NCBI GenBank assembly: GCA_020621985.1
Contig: JAHRYS010000004.1
Location: forward strand, 158,646-222,645
Reading direction: 5' to 3'
Length of the DNA stretch: 64,000 nucleotides
Source of the DNA: Candidatus Ferrigenium altingense
GTDB taxonomy: Bacteria > Pseudomonadota > Gammaproteobacteria > Burkholderiales > Gallionellaceae
Part shown: one piece after another, positions 20,914-30,850 of the stretch
Layout: every line of letters begins with the position of its first letter
Position numbering within the stretch: position 1 is the first letter of the stretch
The notes under the pieces: model-generated
The model's input: the letters and a program-made list of their open reading frames with translations, nothing else
Databases searched by the model: none
What the model was told of the DNA's origin: nothing
Made by a program: the position numbers and the translations under genes

Positions 20914-21019
20914 TGAGCTTCCTCCCTCGGTTTGTTGTGATTCGCTGGTTCGCCCGGAATCACTTTTTTATTGTTTAGTTTGCGCCGGCAATCTTTTGTG
21001 CCGGCTTATATTTATATTC

Positions 21020-21106
<87 letters not shown>

Positions 21107-21135
21107 AATGTACTACAAAATTTTTCGGGCAGAAA

Positions 21136-21480
21136 TTATTTTGGAATCTCCCTGGACTTCGAGTCGTCGGCAGGGGTAGTCGCAGGCACAGCCGGAACCG
21201 CTTCAGTGGCGACTGGCTTCACTTTATCCATCACCCCTTGCTGTTGCGCGGGATGGGAATAAAGATAAGTCAGCGCCAAACTGGTGATAAAAAACAGCGT
21301 CGCAGCGACTGCCGTGCTGCGGCTGAGAAAATTCGCGGAGCCGCTGGAACCGAACAGGCTGCCGGCCGAACCGGTGCCGAACGCCGCCCCCATGTCAGCA
21401 CCCTTGCCATGCTGCATCAGCACCAAACCGACCAGCACCACAGCCGTCAAAACATGCACTACCCAAACCAATGTTTCCAC
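21136..21480 (-). CDS. secG: Preprotein translocase subunit SecG
   Basis: A 114-residue protein with two membrane helices (about residues 3-22 and 52-72) and the loop LVLMQHGKGADMGAAFGTG typical of SecG. It assists SecYE protein export. The start is GTG 21480 with AGGAG upstream. The C-terminal third is Pro/Ala/Thr-rich and not conserved. It lies between tpiA and the tRNA. Confidence 0.95.
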   Translation of the reverse strand: METLVWVVHVLTAVVLVGLVLMQHGKGADMGAAFGTGSAGSLFGSSGSANFLSRSTAVAATLFFITSLALTYLYSHPAQQQGVMDKVKPVATEAVPAVPATTPADDSKSREIPK

Positions 21481-21498
21481 ACACCACTCCTAAAGCAC

Positions 21499-21537
21499 AC
21501 TATATCAAAATACTATACCAAAATACTATACCAAAAA
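21499..21537. repeat. Three tandem 13-bp repeats upstream of secG
   Basis: The unit ACTATACCAAAAT occurs at 21499-21511, 21512-21524 and 21525-21537 with one change in the first and one in the last copy. On the minus strand each unit gives TATAGT, a good -10-like hexamer, just ahead of the secG start. It could be promoter sequence for secG and the genes below. Confidence 0.7.
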
Positions 21538-21542
21538 CAAAA

Positions 21543-22298
21543 TCAAGCCTGACCGGCGCGACAGATCGCCAGAAATTCATCAGCCACCAAGGAAGCCCCG
21601 CCGATTAACCCGCCATCAATATCCGGCATCGCAAACAGCTCTGCCGCGTTATTCGCCTTCACGCTACCGCCGTAGAGTATACACAACTCCGCTGCAACCT
21701 GACTATCATGAGATGCTACACGCTGGCGGATAAACGCATGCATCGCCTGCGCCTGCGCTGCAGTGGCGGTTTTCCCGGTGCCGATTGCCCATACCGGCTC
21801 ATACGCCACCACCGCATTATGCAACGCCTGCACCCCGCCCGACTGTATCAGCGCATCCAACTGCCCGGCAACCACGCTCTCGGTAATACCGCTTTCGCGC
21901 TGCTCCAGCGTCTCGCCTACACACAGAATAGGCGTAATCCCCGCTTGCTGCGCGGCCAGAAATTTCTCGGCCACCAGACGGCTGCTTTCATTATAGTAAG
22001 CGCGCCGCTCCGAGTGCCCGACGATGACATAGCTACAGCCGAAATCGCGCAACATCGCGGCGGACACCTCGCCGGTATAGGCGCCATGGTCCAACTGATG
22101 CACATCCTGCGCGCCCCATTTCACTGCGCTACCAGACAGTTTTTGCTGCGCCTGGGATAAATAAGGAAATGGCACGCAAACCGCGCAATCGACATTCCGG
22201 ATTTGTTCCATCCCGCTATGCACGGCATCCAGCAACTCGGCGTTTTTAACCAGCGAGCCGTACATCTTCCAATTTCCGGCAACCAATTTGCGACGCAC
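21543..22298 (-). CDS. tpiA: Triose-phosphate isomerase
   Basis: About 251 residues, a TIM barrel that interconverts dihydroxyacetone phosphate and glyceraldehyde 3-phosphate. LVAGNWKMYGS holds the catalytic Lys, VIVGHSERR the catalytic His, and AYEPVWAIGTGKTAT the catalytic Glu and flexible loop. The GTG at 22298 (RRKLVAGNWKM) fits the family N-terminus. In-frame ATG 22319 or TTG 22331 would add residues. It starts the tpiA-secG-tRNA-nuo gene order. Confidence 0.95.
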   Translation of the reverse strand: MRRKLVAGNWKMYGSLVKNAELLDAVHSGMEQIRNVDCAVCVPFPYLSQAQQKLSGSAVKWGAQDVHQLDHGAYTGEVSAAMLRDFGCSYVIVGHSERRAYYNESSRLVAEKFLAAQQAGITPILCVGETLEQRESGITESVVAGQLDALIQSGGVQALHNAVVAYEPVWAIGTGKTATAAQAQAMHAFIRQRVASHDSQVAAELCILYGGSVKANNAAELFAMPDIDGGLIGGASLVADEFLAICRAGQA

Positions 22299-22658
22299 CG
22301 TAATTAACCCGATAAGCATTAAAGTGCGCAATCCTACCTGTGAACGAAAGAACGGTCAATGAAACGAATCGCGCATAATTTGAGTGCAATTGAAGTTGGA
22401 TTGGCGTGCATGACTGTATGGCAAAATACCGGGTATTAAAATACCCGGCAGCGCGATTATGCGTTTGCGGCATGCGACAAAATGCCACAGGATGAAAATG
22501 CTTTTTAAGCGCATAATCAGCCGGGTACAGAAAGTCAAAATGGAGTTTCACCCCGCCTGCGGGAATAGGCTTCACTCGCTTGCCGGGTTTCGCCTTAAGC
22601 GAATCTTTGGCTTGACCTTGAATCGGCAGGAATCAACGACAGCTTCAGGATACTAATC
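22299..22658. other. Intergenic region between tpiA and the GGDEF-EAL gene
   Basis: About 360 bases between divergent genes. It contains a 9-bp perfect hairpin (CCGGGTATT 22429-22437 / AATACCCGG 22440-22448) with a 2-base loop, more likely a DNA dyad than an RNA hairpin. A short open frame at 22459-22656 has no recognisable protein features and I do not call it. Confidence 0.6.
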
Positions 22659-25538
22659 ATGAAAAAACAAAATCCGCGATCAAAGCAGCCACATACTGAA
22701 TCACCCCCTGCCCGAAACAACCTTACGCGCAATATATTTGCCGTAACGGGAATGTTGGTTGTAGTCATTGCGCTATTTAACTTTAATCTTCTCAACAACT
22801 CATATACGGAAATAAAAACTGTTCAAAGCGAAATAGCCGGGCTGGAATATTCCCATCAAGTCGCCCGAACAATAGAGCATTTACAGCTGCATCGCGGTCT
22901 GACTGCCGGTTATTTGAGCGGAAATTCATTTCTCAAGGAAACGATCATTGCCGAAGAAGCGCAGATCGAGGCGCAGATCAAAAGTGTCGACGCATTGCCC
23001 GCCAAAGCCGGCTTTATGCTGAATTCCACCGACAACGGTAATTGGGCTCTCATAAAAACTGAATGGAAAGCGTTACAGGCGCGATCCGTTGGCCTCTCGA
23101 TGAAGGAGAGTTTCGATTCACATAGCGCCCTGATCGACAAGGCCATTCATCTGTTAGGCGATATTTCAGATCATTCCGGGTTGACTACCGATCAGGATAT
23201 CGGCATCAATCATCTGGGCAACCTGACCACATTTGCCATTCCCAATCTAATCGAGCACTTGGGCCGGCTACGGGCCGGCGTGATGGCTGTCATGCCCCAT
23301 GAAAGAATCGCCAATGAGGATAAAGCAAACCTGAATAATTTAAAGGCCCATATAACAGAGGCCCTGGAACATATTCAGCACGATTTGACCGCTGTGACGA
23401 CAACAAACCCGGTACTTGGCACCAGGATTGGCAAATTTTCACCGGAACTGGAGCAAAATATCAACGACGTATTTAGGCTGACCGATGAAATCGTCTTTTC
23501 ACCCGACCATAAAGTCAAGGCAGACCAGCTTTTTTCAAAATTTTCAGTGCCTGTAAAAAATGGCTATGCTCTTCTTAACGTCACCAACAATCTTGTAAAA
23601 ACGAGCCTGGATTCCAGGCTGGAGCGTCAATACAAATGGTTTTATTTGAACTTGGCCTTTTCTATCGCGGGCATCGTTCTTCTGGTTTACCTGGCGCGAT
23701 GGGCGAGCAAGTCCATCGCCAATGGGATCCGGCGTCTGGAGTTGGGCTCAAAGAAATTGAGGCTGGTAAACAACAAGCTGAGCATGACTATCGGCGATCT
23801 GAAAAAGGCCGGGGAACAATTGCAATTGGCCGCCCAGGTATTTGAAAGCAGCAGGGATGCCATCACCATCACCGATGCCCGGGGTGCGATTATCACCGTC
23901 AACGAGGCTTTCACTACCATAACCGGCTACCCGGCAGCAGAGGTTGTCGGCAAAAATCCCAAAATCCTGCAATCGGGGCGGCATGATGCGGAATATTACC
24001 GGGTCATGTGGGCTTCCATCCAGGAACACGGGCACTGGCAAGGCGAGATATGGAACAAGCGCAAAAACGGGGAAATTTATCCTGAGTGGCTGAAAATAAC
24101 CGCAGTAAAGAACAGGTCGCAAGACACCACCAATTACATAGCCGTCTTCAGCGATATCACCGGCGATATCAGGGCGGCAGAACATATCCAGCGCCTTGCA
24201 TACTATGACACGCTGACCGACCTTCCCAATCGCGCCTTGCTGTCGGATCGACTTGATCTGGCGATAGCGCATGCTAAACGCTCCGGCTACAAGTGCGCGG
24301 TTCTGTTTCTGGACATGGACCGCTTCAAGAACATCAACGATGCACTTGGCCATTCGATCGGAGATCAACTGCTGAAATCCGTGGCAACACGCCTTAAGGA
24401 GTGTGTGCGCGAAGTGGATACCGTGGCACGAATGGGCGGCGACGAATTTGTCGTAGTCCTGGATGGCATGGCGGAAATCGGCAGCATCTTGACGGTGGCG
24501 CGGAAAATGCTCCATTCCCTGAGCCAGCCATATGAAGTCGAGGGGCACAATATCCGCGCCACTCCAAGTATAGGGATCAGCGTTTACCCCGAAGACGGCA
24601 CTGACCGGGAATCGCTGATTATGAATGCAGACTCCGCGATGTACCACACCAAAGAAAACGGCCGGAACGATTTCAAATTCTTTGTCTCGGACATGAAGGC
24701 GAAAGTGGCGGAAAAACTGTTTATTGAATCGGACCTGCGCAAGGCTCTGGAACACGGCCAATTTGTGCTGCATTACCAGCCGCAGGTGGATATAAAGACC
24801 GGCCACATCATTGGAGCCGAAGCGCTCATCCGATGGAATCATCCGGTGGCGGGGCTGATTTCCCCGGCAAAATTTATCCCCATCGCGGAAGAAAGCGGGT
24901 TGATTATTCCCTTGGGAGAGTGGATCCTGAACGAGGCATGCCGGCAAAACCTGGCATGGCAGAAAGCCGGGCTCCCGCCTATTTCAATTGCGGTCAACCT
25001 GTCCGCTGTCCAGTTCCGCCAACAAAACCTGTGCCAGTTAATCAGCAAGGTACTCAGCGATACCGGGCTTGATCCGCATTACCTTGAACTGGAGCTGACC
25101 GAGGGACTGGTGATGAGCAACACCAATTCCGCAATTGAAACGCTCAATCGCTTCAAGGAGATGGGAGTGCACATATCCATTGACGATTTCGGCACCGGGT
25201 ATTCCAGCTTGAGTTATTTAAAGCATTTTCCGATCGATTACCTGAAAATCGACCAGTCATTTGTGAGGGACATCACTACCAATCCGGACGATGCGGCCAT
25301 CACCACCGCCATCATCAATATGGCGCAAGGACTTAATCTCAGAACCATTGCCGAAGGCGTGGAAACGGCTGACCAGCTGGCGTTTCTCCGCCTGCATTCA
25401 TGCGATGTGGTGCAGGGGTATTATTTCAGCAAGCCAGTTCCGGCAACGGAGTTTGCCGATATTCTGCGGATGAGCTATTTATCCAAAAGCGTTGCCTGGC
25501 GGGGTAAGCTTGGTGTTCTTGATTTGACTACTCATTGA
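22659..25538 (+). CDS. Membrane GGDEF-EAL protein with NIT-like sensor and PAS domain
   Basis: A 959-residue c-di-GMP enzyme. One membrane helix lies at about residues 24-45 and another at about 325-348. Between them is a helical periplasmic region with LQLHRGLTAGYLSG, resembling nitrate-sensing NIT domains. A PAS domain follows (about 395-500). The GGDEF motif at about residue 593 is intact, with an RxxD inhibitory site (REVD) five residues before it. The EAL domain (from about 720) keeps EALIRW, NLSAVQF, ELTE, DDFGTGYSSL and EGVE, so both activities are possible. It converges on the chemoreceptor gene. Confidence 0.93.
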   Translation: MKKQNPRSKQPHTESPPARNNLTRNIFAVTGMLVVVIALFNFNLLNNSYTEIKTVQSEIAGLEYSHQVARTIEHLQLHRGLTAGYLSGNSFLKETIIAEEAQIEAQIKSVDALPAKAGFMLNSTDNGNWALIKTEWKALQARSVGLSMKESFDSHSALIDKAIHLLGDISDHSGLTTDQDIGINHLGNLTTFAIPNLIEHLGRLRAGVMAVMPHERIANEDKANLNNLKAHITEALEHIQHDLTAVTTTNPVLGTRIGKFSPELEQNINDVFRLTDEIVFSPDHKVKADQLFSKFSVPVKNGYALLNVTNNLVKTSLDSRLERQYKWFYLNLAFSIAGIVLLVYLARWASKSIANGIRRLELGSKKLRLVNNKLSMTIGDLKKAGEQLQLAAQVFESSRDAITITDARGAIITVNEAFTTITGYPAAEVVGKNPKILQSGRHDAEYYRVMWASIQEHGHWQGEIWNKRKNGEIYPEWLKITAVKNRSQDTTNYIAVFSDITGDIRAAEHIQRLAYYDTLTDLPNRALLSDRLDLAIAHAKRSGYKCAVLFLDMDRFKNINDALGHSIGDQLLKSVATRLKECVREVDTVARMGGDEFVVVLDGMAEIGSILTVARKMLHSLSQPYEVEGHNIRATPSIGISVYPEDGTDRESLIMNADSAMYHTKENGRNDFKFFVSDMKAKVAEKLFIESDLRKALEHGQFVLHYQPQVDIKTGHIIGAEALIRWNHPVAGLISPAKFIPIAEESGLIIPLGEWILNEACRQNLAWQKAGLPPISIAVNLSAVQFRQQNLCQLISKVLSDTGLDPHYLELELTEGLVMSNTNSAIETLNRFKEMGVHISIDDFGTGYSSLSYLKHFPIDYLKIDQSFVRDITTNPDDAAITTAIINMAQGLNLRTIAEGVETADQLAFLRLHSCDVVQGYYFSKPVPATEFADILRMSYLSKSVAWRGKLGVLDLTTH

Positions 25539-25569
25539 CCTGCCCCGGATCATTGACCTGCCCCGAATA
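25534..25569 (+). repeat. Tandem 18-bp duplication over the stop codon
   Basis: CATTGACCTGCCCCGGAT is followed directly by CATTGACCTGCCCCGAAT. The first copy contains the stop codon of the GGDEF-EAL gene. TTGACCTGCCCC resembles the IS end TTGACCTTGCCCC found at 43231, so it might be a relic of an IS end. Confidence 0.5.
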
Positions 25570-25651
25570 AATTTAAATTACAGAGCTAAATCGCAGAACT
25601 AAATTGCAGGGCGCGATTCAACTTGGGAAAAGCGGCTCAGTCACGGATTGA

Positions 25652-25700
25652 CACAGACAAACACGGATTACCCATCAGTGGTAATCCGTGTTTGTCTGTG
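25652..25700. repeat. Perfect 21-bp inverted repeat (CACGGAT family)
   Basis: CACAGACAAACACGGATTAC starts the left arm (25652-25672); the right arm (25680-25700) is its exact complement, with a 7-base loop. It lies between convergent genes and could end both transcripts. Related sequence occurs at 32159-32289. Confidence 0.85.
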
Positions 25701-25751
25701 GCTAATCGCCGGTTTTCGGGTTCAACGCGCATTATCTGCGCAATCCTGACA

Positions 25752-27734
25752 TCAGACCTTGAAGCGGGCGACCGAGCCCTTGAGCTCACCGGACAGTCTG
25801 TCGAGCTGGGTCGCCGTGTCGCTGCTCGATGCAGCCGCGGCGCTGTTCTCTTCGGCCATCTGGGCGATTTTCTCGACGTTTGCCGCAACCTGCTGGATGG
25901 CGACATCCTGCTCGCGCACCGCATCGGCAATGCTCTGGACATTGCTCGCCACCTCGCGCGAATCGTCGCCGATGCGCTGCAGCGCAGTCTCTGTTCTGCC
26001 GACGAGTTCAAGGCTTTCCGTAACCTGGGTATTGGCCTGCTGCATCCCCGTGACGGTCTCGCCGATATGGTTCTGGATATCGCCGATGAGCGCGGCAATC
26101 TCCGTAGTTGCCTTTGACGTGCGCTCGGCAAGCTTGCGCACTTCGTCCGCCACGACCGCGAAACCTCTTCCCTGCTCGCCGGCGCGCGCTGCTTCAATCG
26201 CGGCATTCAATGCCAGCAAGTTGGTCTGGTCGGCAACTTCCTTGATTACCTGGACGATACCGCCGATCCTCTTGGAACTCTCGTCGAGCCGCCCCACGTT
26301 GCTACCCGACTCGCGGATCAGTGCGGCGATGCCGTTCACATTTTTCACCGTCTCGGTCATGACAGCGAGCGCCCTTTCTGTTCCGGCGCGGGATTTCTCG
26401 ACAATCTCGCCCGCAGTGCGGGCATTTGCGGCGGTTTCGCTGACGCTGACCGAGACTTCCTCGACAGCGGCGGCGACTGATGAGGCGGCATCCGCCTGCG
26501 CGGACGAACTCCTGTTAACCTGGCCGCTTGCAGTAGCCAGTTCGCCGGATGCGTCGGCGATATCTTCGCTGGAGTTGGTGGTATGCGAAATAATGTTGCG
26601 GAATTTTTCCATCAGGTGATTGATCGCCTGCCCGACGCGCGCTGTTTCCTGCGTGCCTTCCTCGGGAATGCCACGGGTGAAATCGTCATGCGCAACCGCA
26701 TACTCGGCCGCATCCACAACGGCATTTAGCGGGCGGTTCACGCTACGCGCCACCCATACCGATACCGCCACGGCGATGGCGATCGCCAGCACCGCCAGAA
26801 TCAATTGCGTCAACAGGAGCGTGCGGCTGGCCGCCAGCAGATGATTGACATCGTCATTGATATTCTTCGTAATCAATTGCTCGACTTCATACAACCCGTT
26901 GATCTTGTCGGTGATGCGCTTGAACCACACCGCCGGATCCACATCGAACCCGCCCTGCGCAGAACGCTCGGCCATGATGTTGCGCATGCGCTGCACCTCC
27001 TGCGTCGCCTCGCCGTCGAGCACCCCTTTCAGCGCCGCCTTTTCCGGCTCGCTCGCGGAGTCCATGAATGAATCCAGATAGGCTTCCTGTTTGTTGATCT
27101 TTCCAAGGATGGTGCGGTACTGGGCGGGCTCAATCTTGTTGGCGACAAATGCCGGCATGGTCAAAGCCCGCTCCTGCCCGGCGTTTTCCTTGGCATTTGC
27201 AAAGGCATGATAAGTCAAAAGTATCTTCGCGATTCCCGGGTCGCTGTTATACGCGGCAGCGGTGCTCATCACTTCCAGAAGCTGTGCAATCGTACCGGTA
27301 AAAAAAGCAGATGCCTCCCCGGCGGGGATGCTGTATTGATTGGCCTGGTCGCGTGTCCTGGCCAAACCGTCGAGCTTGCGCTGCGCCTCCTCGAAGGCCT
27401 TTTTCAGACCCGGCATTGAACCGGTGTCGATCCCTTCCAGCAACCGCTTGTAAGCCGCCAGTTTTTCATCGGTTTTGGCGCGGGTGCCCGGCAATATATC
27501 CGCGAACTTCTGGCCATTCGACTGGATGAAGCCGGCCGTGGCGCCGCGTTCGATCTGTATGGGATGGATCAAATCGCCTGCCGCCACCACCACCTCCATG
27601 ATACTGCGCGCCTGAACCGCGCTTTGGTAACGCCCGAAGCTGTCCCAAATCAGCATACCCGAAGATAAGATCAGTGCTATCACGGGCACCGCCGTCAGCA
27701 GGGTAAGGCGTTGTGCAATGGTCGAATGTGTCAT
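25752..27734 (-). CDS. Methyl-accepting chemotaxis protein with NIT sensor domain
   Basis: A 660-residue chemoreceptor. Membrane helices lie at about residues 10-30 and 305-330. The periplasmic region has the NIT-type motif [15 protein letters not shown], so nitrate or nitrite is a possible ligand. A HAMP domain follows (about 328-382). The signalling tip [20 protein letters not shown] then [12 protein letters not shown] is intact. No C-terminal NWETF-type tether is seen. GGAGGAAAATT precedes the ATG. No che genes are nearby. Confidence 0.94.
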   Translation of the reverse strand: MTHSTIAQRLTLLTAVPVIALILSSGMLIWDSFGRYQSAVQARSIMEVVVAAGDLIHPIQIERGATAGFIQSNGQKFADILPGTRAKTDEKLAAYKRLLEGIDTGSMPGLKKAFEEAQRKLDGLARTRDQANQYSIPAGEASAFFTGTIAQLLEVMSTAAAYNSDPGIAKILLTYHAFANAKENAGQERALTMPAFVANKIEPAQYRTILGKINKQEAYLDSFMDSASEPEKAALKGVLDGEATQEVQRMRNIMAERSAQGGFDVDPAVWFKRITDKINGLYEVEQLITKNINDDVNHLLAASRTLLLTQLILAVLAIAIAVAVSVWVARSVNRPLNAVVDAAEYAVAHDDFTRGIPEEGTQETARVGQAINHLMEKFRNIISHTTNSSEDIADASGELATASGQVNRSSSAQADAASSVAAAVEEVSVSVSETAANARTAGEIVEKSRAGTERALAVMTETVKNVNGIAALIRESGSNVGRLDESSKRIGGIVQVIKEVADQTNLLALNAAIEAARAGEQGRGFAVVADEVRKLAERTSKATTEIAALIGDIQNHIGETVTGMQQANTQVTESLELVGRTETALQRIGDDSREVASNVQSIADAVREQDVAIQQVAANVEKIAQMAEENSAAAASSSDTATQLDRLSGELKGSVARFKV

Positions 27735-27807
27735 AATTTTCCTCCGGTTTTGTAGTTATATTTGAATCTAAATATCCAACAAATCATTTAAGTATTTAAT
27801 ACTTGAA

Positions 27808-27840
27808 CATAATTTTGCCGCCCAAGGCGGCAAAATTATG
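27808..27840. repeat. Perfect 15-bp palindrome with 3-base loop
   Basis: CATAATTTTGCCGCC, loop CAA, then its exact complement. It lies about 75 bases upstream of the chemoreceptor ATG on the minus strand. No T run follows on either strand, so it is not a typical terminator. It may be an operator or a leader hairpin. Confidence 0.7.
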
Positions 27841-28000
27841 TAAAGCATTCAAAATGCATCGTAATCAACCCTAATCAAAATCGAATTGCCGATTAGGTGC
27901 GAAAAGACCCGCTATTTCCCCCAGCACATATCACCTGCCTGAATCAAGACCAGCAACAGGGCACGGCGATATTAATTCTACATCCGGCTTGTTTAATATA

Positions 28001-28057
28001 ACCAGCCACTTGGCAACCGTCTTTTGGTTGCTTAACGGGATGGCTGGTTGTTTTATC
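28001..28057. repeat. Structured element, copy 2 (ACCAGCCA dyad)
   Basis: ACCAGCCA (28001-28008) pairs with TGGCTGGT (28041-28048) and encloses GCAACC (28013-28018) / GGTTGC (28026-28031). It is followed by TGTTTTATCAGC as in copy 1. It sits about 33 bases past the stop of the minus-strand GGDEF-EAL gene. Confidence 0.7.
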
Positions 28058-28089
28058 AGCGGATTGCCTGACTTTGTTGCGCCGTGCCC

Positions 28090-30795
28090 CTACAATCCGC
28101 CCAGCAACACTTCAAATTCCTCCACCGGTACGGGCTTGCTGAACAAAAAGCCCTGATACACCATGCAGCCGTGCCCCTTGAGGAAAGCCAGTTGCGCCTC
28201 GATTTCCACGCCTTCGGCGACGGAGCTCAAGCTAAAGTTGTGCGCCATGTCGATGATGGTTTGCACCATCACGGCATCGTCTGGGTCAGTCACGATATCG
28301 CGCACAAAGCTCCGGTCGATTTTAATTTGATCGAACGGGAGCTGTTTCAGATAGGACAACGATGAATAACCCGTACCGAAATCGTCCATTGACAACTTGA
28401 CCCCAAGCGCTTTCAGCGCGTGCATTTTCGCCACGACATCGGCTATATTCTCCAGCACCACGCTTTCGGTCAGTTCCAGCTTCAGGCGTGACGGATCGAC
28501 ACGCTGCTCTTTGATAACTGCCGCGACCTTATCTACAAAGTCCCTTGACTTGAACTGCCGGGCGCTGACGTTCACGGCAAGTTCCAGGTTGCATTTTTTC
28601 TCGTCATTGCCCCATAAAGCGAGCTGCCGGCAAGCCGTTTCGAGCACCCAATGGCCAATACCAATAATCAGCGAACTCTCTTCGGCGATGGGAATGAATT
28701 GGGCGGGAGGAATAATGCCGTGCTGCGGATGAATCCAGCGCACCAGCGCCTCGGCGCCGATAATGCGGCCGGCATCGTCGACCTGCGCCTGGTAATAAAG
28801 GCTGAATTGCCGCTCGACCAGCGCACGGCGCAAATCCGATTCCAGGGTGGTGTGCGCTTCCAGAACGGCCTGCATGTCCGGATCGAAGAAGCGCACGACA
28901 TTTCGGCCAGCTCCTTTCGCCTGATACATGGCGATGTCCGCATATTTAAGCAATGCTTCCGCCGTGGTCTCGCGGTCAACAAACAGGCTGATCCCGACGC
29001 TGGCCGTGCTGTGAAATTCATATTCCTTGACCAGGCAGGGCCGGTCGATGACCGCGCGTATTTTCTCGCCCACTTCCTCGGCCTGCACCGCGGCATGTTC
29101 CGCCTGGCTCCCCAGGTCTTCCAGCATCACCACAAATTCATCGCCGCCGAGCCGCGCCACCGTGTCGCCTTCACGCACGCAGGACTGCAGGCGCCGCGCT
29201 ATTTCGACCAGCAGCAAATCGCCGCAATCATGCCCTTTGGTGTCATTGATGACCTTGAAGTTATCGAGATCGATGAACATGATCGCGCCATGCCTGCCGC
29301 TGCGCGCGCTGGTTGCCAATGCATGTTGCAGGCGGTCGAGCAGCAGGCGACGATTGGGCAGGCTGGTCAGCGGATCAAAAAAAGCGAGGCGATTGATGTC
29401 TTCTTCCGCTTTCTTGCGCTCCGTAATATCGAAAAACGAACCAACATAATTGGTGAGCGTTCCATCCGGCGCGGTAACGGCCGTAATCGTCAGCCATTTC
29501 GGATAAATCTCGCCGTTCTTGCGCTTATCCAGCGCCTCCCCGCTCCATTTCCCGTCACGGAAGATGGTCGCCCACATTTCCTCGTAAAAAGCCTTGGGTT
29601 TTCTCTCTGCGCTGAGGATGTTGGGATTACGACCAATGACTTCCTCCGCCGTATAGCCGGTAATATCCTGGAACGCCTGGTTGACCCGCAGGATTTTCGG
29701 ATGGCAATCGGTAATCACAATCGCCTCATGCGTCTCGAAGGCAATTGCGGAAACGCGCAAATCCGTCGCCACGCTGGCCAATTGCTCGTGCGCCAGCCGC
29801 TCGATGTTCTGTTTTTTCCACCATGTCCACAGGATAATTCCGGCACCCAGCATAAAAAATGCGGCGGTGAGCCAGACCATTGATTGCAGGCGCCGGACAT
29901 GTTCCAGCACCTCGTCCGTATCCATCTTGACCACCATGCCCCACGAGGTATCCGGCACGGCGATGTTATAGGCCAGCACCGGCTTGCCGCGGTAGTCGAA
30001 GGCCTCCAATGCGCCGTAATAGCCCTTCATCATCTCTTTTGTCGGAACGGTAAGCGCGTTGATGCCGCCCTGGATCGGCAGCCGGAGTTTGAGCGCGGTA
30101 TCTTTCTGGTAGCGCAATTCATTGAGGAACAGCACATCGCCGCCGTCCCTGGTGACCAGCAGGGTCTCACCGGTCTTGCTTTCCACCGGCCAGGACTGGA
30201 TCAGGGAAAACAGGAAACGCAAATCGTTGCGCAACACCAGAACGCCCATCGCGGCCGATGTATCCGGGTTCACGATGGGAACAAAAGTGTCCAGCAGCGG
30301 CTTGTCCGGAGCGGACGGGTCACCAAAGTAGATCGGTGAAGTGAGAAGGGAGTTATCCTGGATCGCGCGCAAGGCGATGGATTTGCCCGTTTCGGACAGC
30401 CCTGTATATTGCCCGCCGCCGAAGCGGATGTTCGCCTTGCCGTCCAGCAGCAGCGCCCCGCCATATTGATAGGAGGTGACCGCGGTTTCCAACGGCTGCC
30501 GGACGCCAGCCGGCGTATTGCCGGACGGGTTCGCCAGCCACTGCCGGACGATGGGATTGCTCAGGAATTTTGCGGCGACCCGCGCATCTCCCTTGCGTTC
30601 CTGAAAATATGCCTGAATCTGGCCGATCTTGAGTTTGCCGACACCGTGCAAATTCTCGTATGCATGAGCCTTCTCGATCTTCGTGAAATGATCGATCAAG
30701 ACATAGCTCGCCACACCGACAAGAATGACGAAATTGAGGAATAAGGCGATTGCTACCGCGGCGGGATAGCGGTTGACTGCACTTTGAATGTTCAT
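28090..30795 (-). CDS. Membrane GGDEF-EAL protein with dCache-like sensor and PAS domain
   Basis: A 901-residue c-di-GMP enzyme. Membrane helices at about residues 15-37 and 300-322 flank a large periplasmic domain of double-Cache type. A PAS domain follows (about 345-455). GGDEF at about residue 550 is intact, preceded by the RxxD site REGD. The EAL domain keeps EALVRW, NVSARQF, ELTES, DDFGTGYSSL and EGVE. The ATG has no strong ribosome-binding site. It is the second bifunctional c-di-GMP protein in 8 kb. Confidence 0.93.
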   Translation of the reverse strand: MNIQSAVNRYPAAVAIALFLNFVILVGVASYVLIDHFTKIEKAHAYENLHGVGKLKIGQIQAYFQERKGDARVAAKFLSNPIVRQWLANPSGNTPAGVRQPLETAVTSYQYGGALLLDGKANIRFGGGQYTGLSETGKSIALRAIQDNSLLTSPIYFGDPSAPDKPLLDTFVPIVNPDTSAAMGVLVLRNDLRFLFSLIQSWPVESKTGETLLVTRDGGDVLFLNELRYQKDTALKLRLPIQGGINALTVPTKEMMKGYYGALEAFDYRGKPVLAYNIAVPDTSWGMVVKMDTDEVLEHVRRLQSMVWLTAAFFMLGAGIILWTWWKKQNIERLAHEQLASVATDLRVSAIAFETHEAIVITDCHPKILRVNQAFQDITGYTAEEVIGRNPNILSAERKPKAFYEEMWATIFRDGKWSGEALDKRKNGEIYPKWLTITAVTAPDGTLTNYVGSFFDITERKKAEEDINRLAFFDPLTSLPNRRLLLDRLQHALATSARSGRHGAIMFIDLDNFKVINDTKGHDCGDLLLVEIARRLQSCVREGDTVARLGGDEFVVMLEDLGSQAEHAAVQAEEVGEKIRAVIDRPCLVKEYEFHSTASVGISLFVDRETTAEALLKYADIAMYQAKGAGRNVVRFFDPDMQAVLEAHTTLESDLRRALVERQFSLYYQAQVDDAGRIIGAEALVRWIHPQHGIIPPAQFIPIAEESSLIIGIGHWVLETACRQLALWGNDEKKCNLELAVNVSARQFKSRDFVDKVAAVIKEQRVDPSRLKLELTESVVLENIADVVAKMHALKALGVKLSMDDFGTGYSSLSYLKQLPFDQIKIDRSFVRDIVTDPDDAVMVQTIIDMAHNFSLSSVAEGVEIEAQLAFLKGHGCMVYQGFLFSKPVPVEEFEVLLGGL

Positions 30796-30850
30796 CCGTT
30801 CGGCGTCCCGTCAGCGGCAACCATGATTCCCGTGAGGGCGGCTTTCGGCG

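Larger units (their letters stand above)
27735..28089. other. Intergenic region upstream of the chemoreceptor gene
   Basis: A 355-base, rather AT-rich gap with no coding sequence. It contains a 15-bp perfect palindrome (27808-27840), a near-palindrome AAGTATTTAATACTT at 27791-27805 and the second copy of the ACCAGCCA element (28001-28057). Confidence 0.75.

Noticed and set aside
22459..22656. Short open frame upstream of the GGDEF-EAL gene
   Set aside because: Basic, unstructured-looking product, no ribosome-binding site and no recognisable homology.
25640..25706. CRISPR-like repeats
   Set aside because: Repeats here and elsewhere are inverted and single, without regular spacers. No cas genes are present.
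28001..28057. c-di-GMP riboswitch next to the GGDEF-EAL genes
   Set aside because: The element lacks the conserved GEMM core sequences, and copy 1 lies upstream of the amt promoter rather than in its leader.
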